The translations under genes were made by a program, and so were the position numbers. Below the pieces are notes generated by a model. It was not told where the DNA came from and made no database searches. It was given only the letters and a program-made list of their open reading frames with translations. From Byssothecium circinans (lineage: Eukaryota > Ascomycota > Dothideomycetes > Pleosporales > Massarinaceae), in NCBI GenBank assembly GCA_010015675.1, contig ML977065.1, forward strand, positions 1 to 56,704: a DNA stretch of 56,704 nucleotides. The letters run 5' to 3'. Below are positions 42,144 through 53,210 of the stretch, in pieces (position 1 is the first letter of the stretch; each line of letters opens with the position of its first letter).

Positions 42144-42440
42144 CTACTCTTCACGTGGGCGGACGCACAGTTCCGTAGGATCACGCGAGATGGGCACATC
42201 TCCATGCTGCTCCTGGATCAAATCCTCGAGCCGCGAAGCACCACCATTTTTGATGTCTCCCATAGGAGTAGGCGGAGTGACCAATATAATGGGCATTGGA
42301 GGATTGGGGGGACGCTGAAGGGGGCTCGTGATGTGCGAGGACAAATCGATGCCTGCATCGTCCTTATCAGTAGCGCCCCCAAAACAGGAGATTTTGGCTA
42401 TGCTCTTACGACGTGATTTAGAGGAAAACATTGTTGTCAT
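42144..42440 (-). CDS. Small uncharacterised protein, 98 aa
   Basis: The frame from ATG 42440 (MTTMFSSKSRRKSIAK) gives a basic N-terminus, a Gly/Asp patch (FGGATDKDDAG) and a Pro-rich middle (RPPNPPMPIILVTPPTP). It has no signal peptide or known domain. The frame is open further upstream but that sequence looks non-coding. The codon bias and Pro-rich composition make a real short gene plausible but not sure. Confidence 0.35.
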   Translation of the reverse strand: MTTMFSSKSRRKSIAKISCFGGATDKDDAGIDLSSHITSPLQRPPNPPMPIILVTPPTPMGDIKNGGASRLEDLIQEQHGDVPISRDPTELCVRPREE

Positions 42441-43448
42441 GAGTTGATATCGCTTCGACAATGACTGTAGTTGGATCTTTATATATCTCATAGTCAGTAT
42501 TGTGCGTGTATAAAATAATGTGTGAGCTTTCCACAATGCAAATTGCTGAATATCCTGGGAAATTCCTCCGTACATTTTATGGATTCATGTACTGAAAATG
42601 TGAGACTATTTATATCGCTATCAGTAGCAAAACTGAACACGCAGTGTTTGAGACTTCGATGGATGATTAAGACAGAAATTATGTGACACAAAGACATACC
42701 ACCGATGCCTTTTGTTGTCGGATCCAGAATGGCACGTTTTCGTATACGTCCAGACTATATGAGTAAGAATTGGCAGCTTGAGGGACCTTCTGGAGGACGA
42801 ATGGCCACGGCGCTTTACTATTTTGGGTTAGCGCATCTACGTCGGAAGGCAAGCGCGATGACCAGCTGCGATATCAGAGACTTCGTGAACGATGTTTAAA
42901 TGCTATTAAGGTATTTATACGCGTGTCCATGCCAACGGTCTTTACAATTGCTATCCTGGAAGGACGTTCTATTGCACGGATCTTGTTATGCAACTTGTGC
43001 TTCTCAAAACTAACAGTTACGAACGTCAGGTCAATTGAAAAACCGCTTGTGGAGGGACTATCATGCATCATTCGAGTAAGTTATGACGTGTCTTGCAACA
43101 TTTAGTCCTTTAGGTAGATCAAGAAGTACACATGCTCCTGATCTTGAAGGGCATCAGCGAAAGAGATTGAGAGCACCCCTTGTTGCGGTGAGCAAGCGTT
43201 GAGCTGTAGCTATTCCAGGTCACCCGCGTTTTCCAGCAATTGATCAATAAAATACAGCACATCCTTAGCGTCTGTAAAGTGGGTCCAAACAACTATCTCG
43301 CCGCTTCCACACTTTTGTCCCTCACCTCCAGCACTATCAACTTCAGACCTTCTTGAACTCCAAGCTCTTTCTCGATCTGAAGTATTTCTCCTCCACAAAT
43401 CCACTCAGCAGCCATAACCGTACTACAACCTCCTCTTGCAGACCAGCC
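42441..43448. other. Intergenic stretch, no supported gene
   Basis: Only short frames with no recognisable content. Nothing else seen. Confidence 0.3.
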
Positions 43449-43931
43449 ATGTCTGCACCATCCTCCAGCAACGCCCAGCCATTGAGGCTCGATACGGACC
43501 AGCCGCGCGCCAACGAGGCGTCGACAGCCTCCTCGACTTCCCCGACGTCGCCAACATCGCCAACATCGCCAATCAGCCCCTCGACACCAGAAAGCCCGCA
43601 GAGCTTCACCGACTTCGTCGGTAGCTACCGAGGGCAATCCGCGGAGCCCTTCGAGATGGTGACCCGCAGCAATGCGGTGAGGGAAAAGAAGGAGAAGCGC
43701 CAGGGACGTGATGAGGGACATCCCGCCGCTCAAGTATCCGCCTTTGGCGTCGATCGTGGCCGGCAGCCCTCATACGTCCCTGGGCTACCAGACGTTCTCG
43801 ACCGACCAGATACGGAGGAGCAGTCCTCTCCAGCGGTGGGCGACAACGGGGCAAGGCGGGCCTCATCCAACTGGTCGTACAGCCCCGGCAAGCCGGACGT
43901 ACTGAGTGTTCCTGGGAAGGGTGAGAGGTGA
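43449..43931 (+). CDS. Low-complexity Ser/Thr/Pro-rich protein, 160 aa
   Basis: Read from the ATG at 43449 (MSAPSSSNAQPLRLD). It has a run of Thr-Ser-Pro triplets (STSPTSPTSPTSPISPSTP). The sequence SYVPGLPDVLDRPD returns about 50 residues later as SYSPGKPDVLSVPG, so the C-terminal half contains a short internal repeat. A charged KEKKEKRQGRDE stretch lies between. It is likely disordered; no signal peptide or domain was seen. A 146-codon antisense frame is treated as its shadow. I recognise no family. Confidence 0.5.
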   Translation: MSAPSSSNAQPLRLDTDQPRANEASTASSTSPTSPTSPTSPISPSTPESPQSFTDFVGSYRGQSAEPFEMVTRSNAVREKKEKRQGRDEGHPAAQVSAFGVDRGRQPSYVPGLPDVLDRPDTEEQSSPAVGDNGARRASSNWSYSPGKPDVLSVPGKGER

Positions 43932-45067
43932 CCGCGTGAAAGAGGTGGGAGCCATTGGCGCGGGGATACTGTGAGACGCGGGTCACGTATGAAGGATGTT
44001 GGAAAGTTTTGCCTGTCTTTTTACCGTTGGAAAGGTTCTTCGGTATATACATTGTCAATCAAAGCTTTTGCTACCGGCACTAGTCATACAAAGCGACCAC
44101 GTCATCTGAAACTTGCTCAACCCATTGTCGAGCTCGCAATTCGTGCAGGTGCCGAAGTTCTACAAGCTACTACTGCTGCTAGTAATTTCGATCCTTCCTT
44201 GGCAATTGTCATTGACTTGGCTCCTTTACCGCATCGCCTGTCAGCTAGTCAGGCAGTCATCGACGCAATGTTTGGTCTGACTCCGTGCCTACTTGTATTG
44301 TATTGTACAATTGGTACCCGCCATCCATTCGACGTGTGGTTCTACAAAGCTAGTTGTGTCATAATACGTAAATGAACGACGAAGTCGTGTGTAGTGATTC
44401 TCATCACATTATCCAACATGGACACCAAAGATCTTCCGTATCTACAGACCAAACCCAAGCACCAAAATGCAAACCGCACTTCAAGGAACAGAAGAGCTGC
44501 CGTCAAGTTTGAGAATTGGGGCGAAGAGAACCATCCACCATGTCGACCCCTAACGACAATGGTGGTTTATGTCGCGATCCTACGCAAGCTGACTTGGAAT
44601 TTGGAACTCTTGAAGCACCTTTCTCTCAAATGCCGCTCACATGTCTGTCAAGAACGGTTTTCATGTCGTTCGATACAACATGTCTCAGATTAGAATCTTG
44701 ACGACGTAACTGCACAATGGACGATACGACCAGATTGAGCTGGGCAGTTGGAGATATCCTAAGTGTTTCTGGGAATTGACATTGTGTACGCACAGGAGGA
44801 TGGCTTCCTCCTGTATGTGTATTGACACAATGCTAGTCATGCCAAACCCCTTAACCCAACCCATCCCTTCCTCTACTATTCACCTTCCACATTGATCTGA
44901 TACAAAAATGCATATGTTAAACCACGTCCATTATCCTACCTTGCATTCCACCCATACCATATCGGACCCCAACCACAACGAAGCATCTCATCACAAGCCC
45001 GCGTGATACTACCACAGCCCCCATTTCATCACCACTAACCAAAACACCCCCGCAAAGTTTCCAAGAC
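43932..45067. other. Intergenic stretch, no supported gene
   Basis: Several short frames (for example at 43971 and 44394) lack motifs and supportive splice sites. A C/A-rich leader just before 45068 suits a 5' UTR. Confidence 0.35.
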
Positions 45068-45424
45068 ATGGCACAACCAGGATCAACTCACGTAGCTGGA
45101 AAGAAATTCCACTACGATCCTCTTGTAAACATCATGATCCGCTCCCCACAGTACTCCTACCAACCCGAACTCCAAGGCTGGACCTTGGATTATAGATATG
45201 TCTTCCCAAAGCTGCATTTTCAATGCAAGATCCAAGCCCTTGTAAACAGCCACCGATACGCGTTCAAGGAAGACCTTTGTGGATGGGTTTATGTCGATTC
45301 GGCCTTGAAACAGCCTTTTGATGTAGGAAATATGGAGGGCAAGGTGTTTAACGATGGGAAGGGGAAGAGTGTACAGCTGGCAGACGGTACCTATGCGTTT
45401 GATGATACCGAGTGGAGTGAGTAG
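45068..45424 (+). CDS. Small uncharacterised protein, 118 aa
   Basis: A single exon in a good start context (AAGACATGG) with many aromatic residues and evenly spread charges, as in a compact folded protein: FHYDPLVNIMIRSPQYSY, then GWTLDYRYVFPKLHFQCKIQ. No signal peptide, membrane segment or Cys clusters. I do not recognise it. It lies between members of the Cys-rich family but does not share their pattern. Confidence 0.55.
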   Translation: MAQPGSTHVAGKKFHYDPLVNIMIRSPQYSYQPELQGWTLDYRYVFPKLHFQCKIQALVNSHRYAFKEDLCGWVYVDSALKQPFDVGNMEGKVFNDGKGKSVQLADGTYAFDDTEWSE

Positions 45425-46041
45425 TGTGGTGGCTTTGGGCCATTGGGAGTCGAGACAGGCGTCTGTGTGCTGCTGCATGTCGAAGAGTCGAAGGTTTGGA
45501 TACACTCCCCGCAGGCTCTTGACTTCCCCAATTGAGGATGTTAGAAGTCCATCTCCAACAGCAGCGCTGGTGTTCGTTTGCTGGAGGTGGCAGGGTGGTT
45601 GCTGATTGGCGGTCCCTCACTGAATGGACAGGTTAGAGCGGTCAATAACCTCTGCTACGGCGCAAAGCGTGCCCCATGATACATAACATATTTGCAATAT
45701 GAATATATTCCTTTTTAGGCTTTAATAAGAACCGTGATACGTTGCAGTGCACATGAAGATGTCCTATAGGCCTTCGCCAGGCCACAGAGTGAGTCCCAGT
45801 CGTTCACAGCCGTCCGTTGCCTACGCAACGAGAGCGACAGCAGCGCCCACACTCACTGCAGCAGAAAAAAAAGTTCATTGCATCATCTCCAGCCCAAACT
45901 CTTGTCTTTCCATCCTCTTCCGTCTTCCTCACGATCAAACCATCCACCCTCCTTCCACGACGGCACCGATAGCGGCGCTTAGCTTCAATCCACGTGAGCA
46001 CGCGTCTCGCATTTTTGCGGGCCGCCCCACTCTCAGGCCTC

Positions 46042-47613
46042 ATGTGCTTCAACCCCATCTGGCGACTCTATGAGCGCAACCTCAACCTACTCCTTCATCC
46101 TTACCCGGGTGTCTTCAACACCGCCGACATCATGAGGCGGCCCAACCCGAGCACCGCCGACCCGCGCAAGAGACAGGGCATGTTCATTCCAGGCCCTGTT
46201 CTTCTCCATGGACCGTCCAGGCTCGCTGTGCAAGAGCAGCCATCGCCATCCCCGGAGAGGCCCAAGGATAAAGGCAAGCAGCGCGCTACCGACAAGGAAG
46301 TCCTGGAGCAAGAGCAGGCCTTTGCCGAAGAGGAATCCTCGACTGCTCTCGTACCCTTCCTTCTGCGTCAATCGGTCATTCTGGACGGTAGCAAGCCCTC
46401 GGATCCCCCCACTCTCGAAGATTCATCGCCGTCCGCAGGAACACCCAACACCGTGCGCCGCTCGGTGACTGTAGGCAAGGATGAAGATCTTCCAGAATCC
46501 ATGAAACCCCTGGTAGATCTCAAGCGGAGAATTGCTGCGGCAAATGAGGAAGCATCCCGAGTAACGCTGGCGCTTCATGACTCTTCGAGCCCAGAAGATC
46601 AAGAAGGTCTCCCTATAGCACCACCGAGGGATACGTCGTCGCCCCTACTTCCAAAGAAGAAGCCCCCCGTAGACCCTCGCTTAGGGACCTACCTTACCAA
46701 CTTAGGCTATACGTGGAATCCACTGCTGGGCTATCCCACTTGTCAGCCGCCCCTCACAATTGGCCTCCGGCGTGGATGGCAAGACGATGACTCTGAAGAT
46801 GACCAGCCGGAAGAAGAGCGCGCCAAGTGGCACTGTTGCAAGTGCGGTGGTCACAATCGCATCTGGCTGATCCAGCACAACGCCTTCCCTCTCGGTCAGC
46901 TGATGTGTAGGTGCTCTCACAGGGGCTGTCAAGGGTGTACGTTTTCCGGCACCGTGAAGCCGTTCGTGCCCATGGATGATCAGGCCATCATCCCCGTGTC
47001 TGAAGAGAACGGCCAGGTCTGGTTCGGGAGTGTCTGCGGATACTGCGGTATGGCTAATCGCGCGCCTGTGATCAAGCGCCATTCCAAGGTCTTGCGCAAG
47101 ATACCGAGCATGGCAAGCCTACACAACGCTCGTCTCGCGGTCATCGATGGCGGCTGCGGCACACTTCGTAAGGTTCGCTCAACCATCCTGCCCAAGAGTA
47201 AGCGGAACTTCACCCCCCCGGATCCAAGCAAGCAATCCCCAATGGCGGCTGTCAAGTTCTCCGGCTATGAATGCATTTGCACCCATCTGATCACCTTGGA
47301 TTGCCTCACCTTCCAAGTCACGGGCAAAGAAACCAAGCGAGTGCCTGGTCGCCCCAAAACCCCGCCGCCGCCTCCTAAATTCTTCACGACCGAGGAACTC
47401 AAGGCTCGCGGCCACCTTGAGCCGATCATTACGACAGAGAAGGGGGGCAAGAAGCACTGGAATCCTCTACGCAGCAATGCCCTGGAGGCCGGTGAGATTG
47501 TTGCGGCAAAGACCCTCGGCATCCTCAATGGTAAGTTGCCTTACTGAGGATGGAAAGTTGTTGACATGTTGCTAACCGTCTTTTCAGGTGCACCTTACGA
47601 TCTCTCGAAATAG
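46042..47613 (+). CDS. Cys-rich probable zinc-binding protein, family member 4
   Basis: Exons 46042..47530 and 47588..47613 (57-nt intron, donor GTAAGT, branch TTGCTAAC) give 504 aa ending GAPYDLSK. It is the longest member, with a disordered Pro/Ser-rich N-terminal ~230 residues. The domain then reads WHCCKCGGHNRI, FPLGQLMCRCSHRGC, CGYCGMANRAPVI and, further on, YECICTHLITLDC. A basic C-terminal part carries PKTPPPPPKFFTTEELKA. It is on the opposite strand from members 1-3 and about 5 kb away. The start could instead be the ATG at 46132. Its function is unknown. Confidence 0.72.
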
Positions 47614-48510
47614 CTGAAGGGCAACTTCGGCACGACCTTACGGCGGCAAGGTGGCTGTATTTCTAGCCAATGGCTCTACGTGTTCAGCGCGGGATACCAG
47701 GGAAGTGTATGATTATTACGAACATGGTTTATGGGAATGCGCAGCGTCGGAGTCTGCCGCTGGTCTTAGCTACAGCTGTTCATGAATACGATGGGCAGGT
47801 GATGATGATCACGATTGTAATGATAATGAAGGCAGAAATAGAGAAAGAATCACTTCGTGCTTATGACCTTGACTATCCTGAGTGAGCAAGTGCTAACATC
47901 CACTCGTCGCGTGGACCTCAGTCTCCACCGCCCTTTACTACGCCTCAGGCAAGAACGCCTAGATTCAGCCTCGTCGTACAAGATATTACACCCATGCAGG
48001 CACCAGCCAAAGCCCAAGCCATCGAAAACAGCCGTTGGTCATCCAGGCAGCTGGCACAAAGGGTAACACGGGATGTTCTCAGGGGTCAGCACGGCCACAG
48101 TTTGGGGCGGTGCATCACGCTTGACCGAGAGGAGACATTGGGCAAAGCGCGCGCGTGAAAGGCGTTTACGCAGTCAATTAATACAAGTACTGCATGCAAG
48201 AAGGACGTTTGTGTTTCATTCCCGATCCAACAATCCAACAATTCACTCGAGCGCCGGTGTTTGACACAGTTCCACAACATTTGTAACGTCTTAGCCTCCG
48301 CCTCAGCCCTATGACGGAAATGATCCCTGCTACGTATGAACTCCCGTCTTTCCCCCACCAACATCAACCCCACACTTACATTCTTCACACAGTAACGACA
48401 CTCGGCGTTTCGCCCGCGACGAAGTTTTCTCCTTCTCGAGAACGACCACTTTTGAAAGCGCGGTGGAACGGGTGCACCAGCTGTGCGAGCATCTTTCGCG
48501 CTCCAACACG
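47614..48510. other. Intergenic stretch, no supported gene
   Basis: Short frames only. The frame of the next gene is open slightly upstream of its ATG. Nothing further recognised. Confidence 0.35.
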
Positions 48511-49395
48511 ATGGCGGCGAATGCGGCGGTGCAGAACGCTACACAGAATGTCGACGACGATGTATCAACACCAAATCCAGAACCAACTCAAGAAGACGCG
48601 CCAGAAAAATTGACAGTGAGTTGCTGTAAATTCTGCAAAAGGCCATCCGATTGCCCGTCCTGCCACAAGCCTCTAGTCCCGGAGCAGCAAAAGAGCGACG
48701 GCACCGTCGACATCGACGCCGAGATCCAGGACATCCACAACCAACTCGGCCCGCTCCCAGCCACTCTGCCTCCCAAGAACCCGGTATTTCAAGACTACAT
48801 GCCCCCCGGCCCCATAAAACCTGCGCCCTACTCCGTCTTCCTCGCCGGCAGCATCGAAATGGGCCGCGCAGTCCAGTGGCAACGCCGCCTCACCTCCCTC
48901 CTCCAACACCTACCCCTCGCAGTCTACAACCCACGCCGCGGACACTGGAACCCCAACGCTACGCCCGAAGCCAAGAACGCGGAATTCAGGGCTCAGGTCA
49001 CGTGGGAGCTGGGCGCGCTGGAGGAAGCCACCGTGATTTGCTTCTTCTTTGATCACGATACGATGAGTCCTGTGACCATGTGCGAGTTGGGTCTTTGGGT
49101 TACGAGTGGAAAGGTCGTGGTTTGCTGTGACAAGAAGTTCTGGAAGTCGGGGAATGTGCATATTGTTTGTGAGAAGTTTGGGGTTCCTCTTGTGGAGAGC
49201 TTCGACAAGCTGGTGGAGTTGACTACGGCGATGCTGAGGGAGAAGGGGATGAGGGTTGGCGAGGATGGGGGCTTGCTTGGGGATGGAGTCGAGGGGGTGG
49301 AGATGGAGGGTTGGGCTGCCGATCCTGACGTGCTCAAAAAGGCGATATTGCCGATCGGTGGGGTCAAGCATGAGGAAGTGGAGACTGGTGTATGA
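48511..49395 (+). CDS. Nucleoside 2-deoxyribosyltransferase-like protein with Cys-rich N-terminus
   Basis: A 294-aa protein from the ATG at 48511. The domain of about 150 residues from YSVFLAGSIEMGRAVQWQR fits the Nuc_deoxyrib_tr2 family. It has PRRGHWN, then WELGALEEATVICFFF and a conserved Glu in TMCELGLWV, where the family keeps its catalytic Glu. Known members exchange or hydrolyse the base of deoxynucleosides, but many fungal ones are untested. The N-terminus carries CCKFCKRPSDCPSC, a four- to five-Cys cluster that could bind zinc and is not part of the family. A C-terminal acidic tail ends EEVETGV. Start codon context and coding bias are good. Confidence 0.82.
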   Translation: MAANAAVQNATQNVDDDVSTPNPEPTQEDAPEKLTVSCCKFCKRPSDCPSCHKPLVPEQQKSDGTVDIDAEIQDIHNQLGPLPATLPPKNPVFQDYMPPGPIKPAPYSVFLAGSIEMGRAVQWQRRLTSLLQHLPLAVYNPRRGHWNPNATPEAKNAEFRAQVTWELGALEEATVICFFFDHDTMSPVTMCELGLWVTSGKVVVCCDKKFWKSGNVHIVCEKFGVPLVESFDKLVELTTAMLREKGMRVGEDGGLLGDGVEGVEMEGWAADPDVLKKAILPIGGVKHEEVETGV

Positions 49396-50556
49396 GTTGA
49401 GACTGGGAGCAGTTGCATTTGGCTTGGAGCTACGGAGTTGGGTGGTCTGGGAGCATGGGTTACTCTTTTTTCGACCTGGGCATATGGGCGGTATTGGGGC
49501 AAGGCGGTTTCTCTCTTGGTTTCATTTGGGCATATGTGTATGACTAGTTTGCGCGGGATCCTGTTTCTTCTATATATGTACGATACTCATGAGGCGATCC
49601 CGAAATGTATGTTCACGACGATACCAACAGTTCCAAGGCCACACAGGTTGACGTAACATCCTCCAATGCGCTATCCCATGTTCAAATTGAAATGATGTGA
49701 GCTGCTTGCTCGACCTCACGAGCCAGCACCCCGTGGACTGAGGCATGCCTCGAGCAAATAACCTGCCCAAGCGCTCATCTCCCACCGCCTTCCGTAACAT
49801 AAAAAGCCTGCTTTCTCAGCCAATCTCCCATGCCGGGTACCTCCTTCCATTCGAATCTTCGAGCTTCCACTGCGCTCCGAAATTCGGGGTCGGCCAACCA
49901 GACCGCAACCGCCTTCCCAAAACAAGTGGGTCCCAATTTCAGCGACTGCCACAATAGCGCCAAATTGCAAGTTTAAAACCCCTCCATTCCCCCATACGAA
50001 CACCACCATCCCTTCTCCATCCTCACACATCCAACGACATGATTTCCCAATCAAAGATTCGCGCAAACTGCAGCCTCCGCTGGAGACCAACGTCCTGCGG
50101 GTGGGCGGGGAGTCTACTGGAAGGTGCTGGAGTGCTGCCGTGGGCGTCAAGAGCCCTGGACAAAGGGTCGTTGAGATGGTGTAGACGATCTGGCTTCGTC
50201 CGCCGAGTCATTTCGCAGTGTCCGCATGGTCAGTACTGCATCTCACCCTTATCAGCTTCGGTCTCTGCAGAGTCCGCTGCAAAGTCATTTTCGAGTGTCT
50301 AACACTACACAGTCGGACTCCAGTTTCATAAGGCTGAGGAAGCGGCCACAATGACCCGAAACGAAAGGGTAAATAAATTGTGATCTCGCCGCTTCCTTAG
50401 CCTTACGACACATCGCTGGACAGCCAGTACAACTCCGAGTTTGAAGGACAGGTACGTAATTCATTCACCTCTCTTGCGGTCTTGTCCATACTCTCTCTTT
50501 TTCTCGTTCTCAGACCGACAAGGCATGCTAACAGTGCCTGAATAGATCAAAGAGCT
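49396..50556. other. Intergenic stretch with possible gene debris
   Basis: A frame at about 50039-50240 (MISQSKIRANCSLRW) ends at a GTCAGT-like site, and a GTACGT...AATAG intron-like segment spans about 50451-50545. They do not join into an open frame with the region that follows. I could not support a gene. Confidence 0.3.
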
Positions 50557-51215
50557 TTGGTTCAGAAGTTCCGCAACAGCTCGGTGATGCAAGAAGCTCC
50601 GTTCTGTCGACCACATATCTTCCACACCTATGAAGAGGCCATCTCCAAGCCTGGATTGTCTGTCCGCGCCACCGGCGACCTTGAGCATTTCCCCAACCTG
50701 AACAATGCGAGGAAGTTTGAGCGTTCCATGGCGAACGCTCGAATCATAGGTCTTTTCCCTCCGAACGGTGCCACCAACAACACCCGTGTGAAGCTAGAAG
50801 ATATTAGTAATATCCGCTACAAACTTGGCCGTCGTAGCCCTCCATCCAACTCGCGATGGCCGCAACTCGAGCTACCAACAACGCGATCCATCGCGGCTTC
50901 GTGTCCGACTTCGACCGTGGTTCTCCTCGTGACGTCCAGCACATTGCCAACATGCGACAATAACCGCTACAAATTTGGCCCTCGTATCCCTCCATCCAAC
51001 CCGCGATGGCCGCAATTCCAGCGACAGCAGATTGGGCCGGTATACATCAATCTGATCATAAGTTTTTCTCGGTCTCTGAGGACGCGAAGGAGATTGTAAT
51101 ACCAGGGGAGTGGAAGGAGTCCTGGGGTTACTGTCTTTGGCCATTGGTGGAGGCTCCGGCCGAGAATGAGGAAGCCTCGTTCGTGGGAAAGTACGTTGAC
51201 GAGGAGTGGTTTTAG
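50557..51215 (+). pseudogene. Decayed locus with an internally duplicated ~65-bp block
   Basis: Two closely similar blocks start at about 50808 and 50960; both read CGCTACAAA, then CCCTCCATCCAAC and CGCGATGGCCGCAA. Protein-like segments appear in shifting frames: GDLEHFPNLNNARKFERSM, then DVQHIANMRQ, then a terminal ADWAGIHQSDHKFF...YVDEEWF at 51006-51215. The similarity of DLEHFPNL to DVQHIANM suggests a repeat-containing protein gene that has since gained frameshifts. No family recognised. Confidence 0.35.
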
Positions 51216-51859
51216 ACTCGACGTCGGTGACCGTGGGTACAATGATATGGGTGGTCGTTCGGATGGCTTGAAACCTTCTTCTTGACTTAGGCGTTCGATA
51301 CTCTGGTTATTAATAAATCTCTCATTCCTCAATTTTCAAACTTCCATCTTAGAGACTCTGCGCCCCGCAATCAGAGCACATTGACTCCACGTCGCCGATA
51401 CCTTCCAACCAGCATATTCTATTGACAGCATCTGCGTTGCCGCGCCGATTGCCTCTCCCATTGCATCCCCTCGCCACTTTCTTTCCCAATTCCTACCGTC
51501 GGTGAAGTTCGACCCCCCGCACTTCCTTCAGACAGAATTGGCCGACGCTTCTCCAACGGGCTTCCCAAATCCGCAGTAGGATTGCCCTCGATACAATGGC
51601 CGGTATAGTAGCGATAAGCCGTTGGTAACTTCTTCCCCGGCATTCACCACAGCATAAACGCACTTCATGCTAATGGCAGCACTCATCAGGGATCCATACA
51701 CCCCGCTCACCTTCGTTTTACCACCACACATTGCGTATATAGACCCCGAACCACACTCAGCTTTTGTTACGGTAATACTTCCCCTCCTTATTTGTCTCAC
51801 CGGGGCATTTACTGCTTTTTAACCCTCACCTGGGCAAACCTTAACCTCATCACCTTAAC
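51216..51859. other. Intergenic stretch, no supported gene
   Basis: Short frames on both strands without motifs. Nothing else seen. Confidence 0.3.
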
Positions 51860-52381
51860 TGCAAGACTCCACAGCTAGCATACAGTGTAATACACAACAA
51901 TATCGATGCACTTGTCAGGACGGACGAGACCCCGCCGAAATCCTCTCGTCTAGTTACGGAGTTCCACGACGGCCTCTACACTGCTACGTTGGCTTTCCGT
52001 GCCCGTTTTAGTTACAAGGTCATCCACCCAGACACCAGCACACACTTCGCCATCTCAGGGCAGTCTGCAGCCGACCATATTCTCTCTCTCGCCTGTATCT
52101 ACACCCTCATAGCCGCCATCATGGAAATGCAAATCACAACCTCGACCGTCCGCCTCACCGACCCTATGCAACCACCTTCCCCATAATCCGCACTTTCACG
52201 CTGGGCTACAAAGCCAAGCGCGAGGGGGACATGGCGCGCTTCCTGCGCAAACTGCTCGACGAGCCCGGTGTCAACGCTCGCTCTGGTAGAGTCCTTGCAC
52301 TTTGACATTGTGCTGGATGACGAGAAGGAATCGGAGCTCAAGGGTTTGGAGAGCGAGATTTTGGGTATGAGTGAGGAATAA
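51860..52381 (+). pseudogene. Possible gene remnant
   Basis: Protein-like pieces lie in different frames: LVTEFHDGLYTATLAFRARF, then FTLGYKAKREGDMARFLRKL, then VESLHFDIVLDDEKESELKG ending LGMSEE. No splice sites that I can find link them. A broken gene is one reading; chance is another. I recognise no family. Confidence 0.25.
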
Positions 52382-53210
52382 GTAAGAAGTAGCCTATTCC
52401 TAAAACCATCGCTCCCCTCCTCTCTCTTCTCAAAATCTTTACCTTACTATCTTATCTCTCTAATTACCTATAGTAAGTTAGATTAAACTTTCAATCAACG
52501 ACTTCGCGGCGTGGAAATCCTAGATACTATCTATACGTTACACACTTACTTAAATCAGTACTACCCTGATTATCCTACCTAGTCAGTCTACCCATAGCTT
52601 TATCACGTGCACTCCAAGCCCCGCGCTGCCTGGCCCGGGCTAGAGATTGCAGTGAAACCGTTGGATTGAATCCAAGTGGATCCAAGTGCTCCCCCAATCA
52701 TGTCCTATAGCCAATGCTTGGCGGGTTGGCAGGGCTGAGACATGCTTACGTCTTTTCGCTCTTTTTAGAGTATAACAGGGGCTGAGGGACGTTGTCTTTG
52801 TCTTCGTGTGCGCTAAAGATTGCAGTGAAACGGCGATTAAGGAGCCGATATCCTGACCGAAAGGAAGGCTGAAGCGGGGTTGGCGATGGAGATGGTAATG
52901 GTAAGGACTTGGGGTTTAACAAGCGTTAGGGTGTCGTATGAGAAGTTGAGGAATTGTTTGATGCTGCACTGTGTATTCTATTCTAACGTCTAAATCAGTA
53001 GGTACACCTACATGCTTGCATTCTTTCCACAAGCGTGCAGTCCACCTACTCCAGCAAGCCGTCCCGTCCACACCACCCGGCTATTTTCCCGCAAAAAGAC
53101 ACCCAAGAAACACCCGAAAATGCTCAATCCCTTGTTCCAAAACACCAGAACCCTAACCGAGAAATCATTCGTACTGATACAGGCCAACCTCATCCTTTGT
53201 GATTTCAAGG
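52382..53210. other. Intergenic stretch, no supported gene
   Basis: The phrase ATTGCAGTGAAACSG occurs twice (about 52647 and 52822) and TCCAAGTG also repeats. No frame of note. It is the downstream side of the kinase gene. Confidence 0.3.

Noticed and set aside
43293..43733. 146-codon minus-strand frame
   Set aside because: Antisense to the Thr-Ser-Pro repeat gene; its Gly/Asp-Val repeats only mirror that low-complexity tract.
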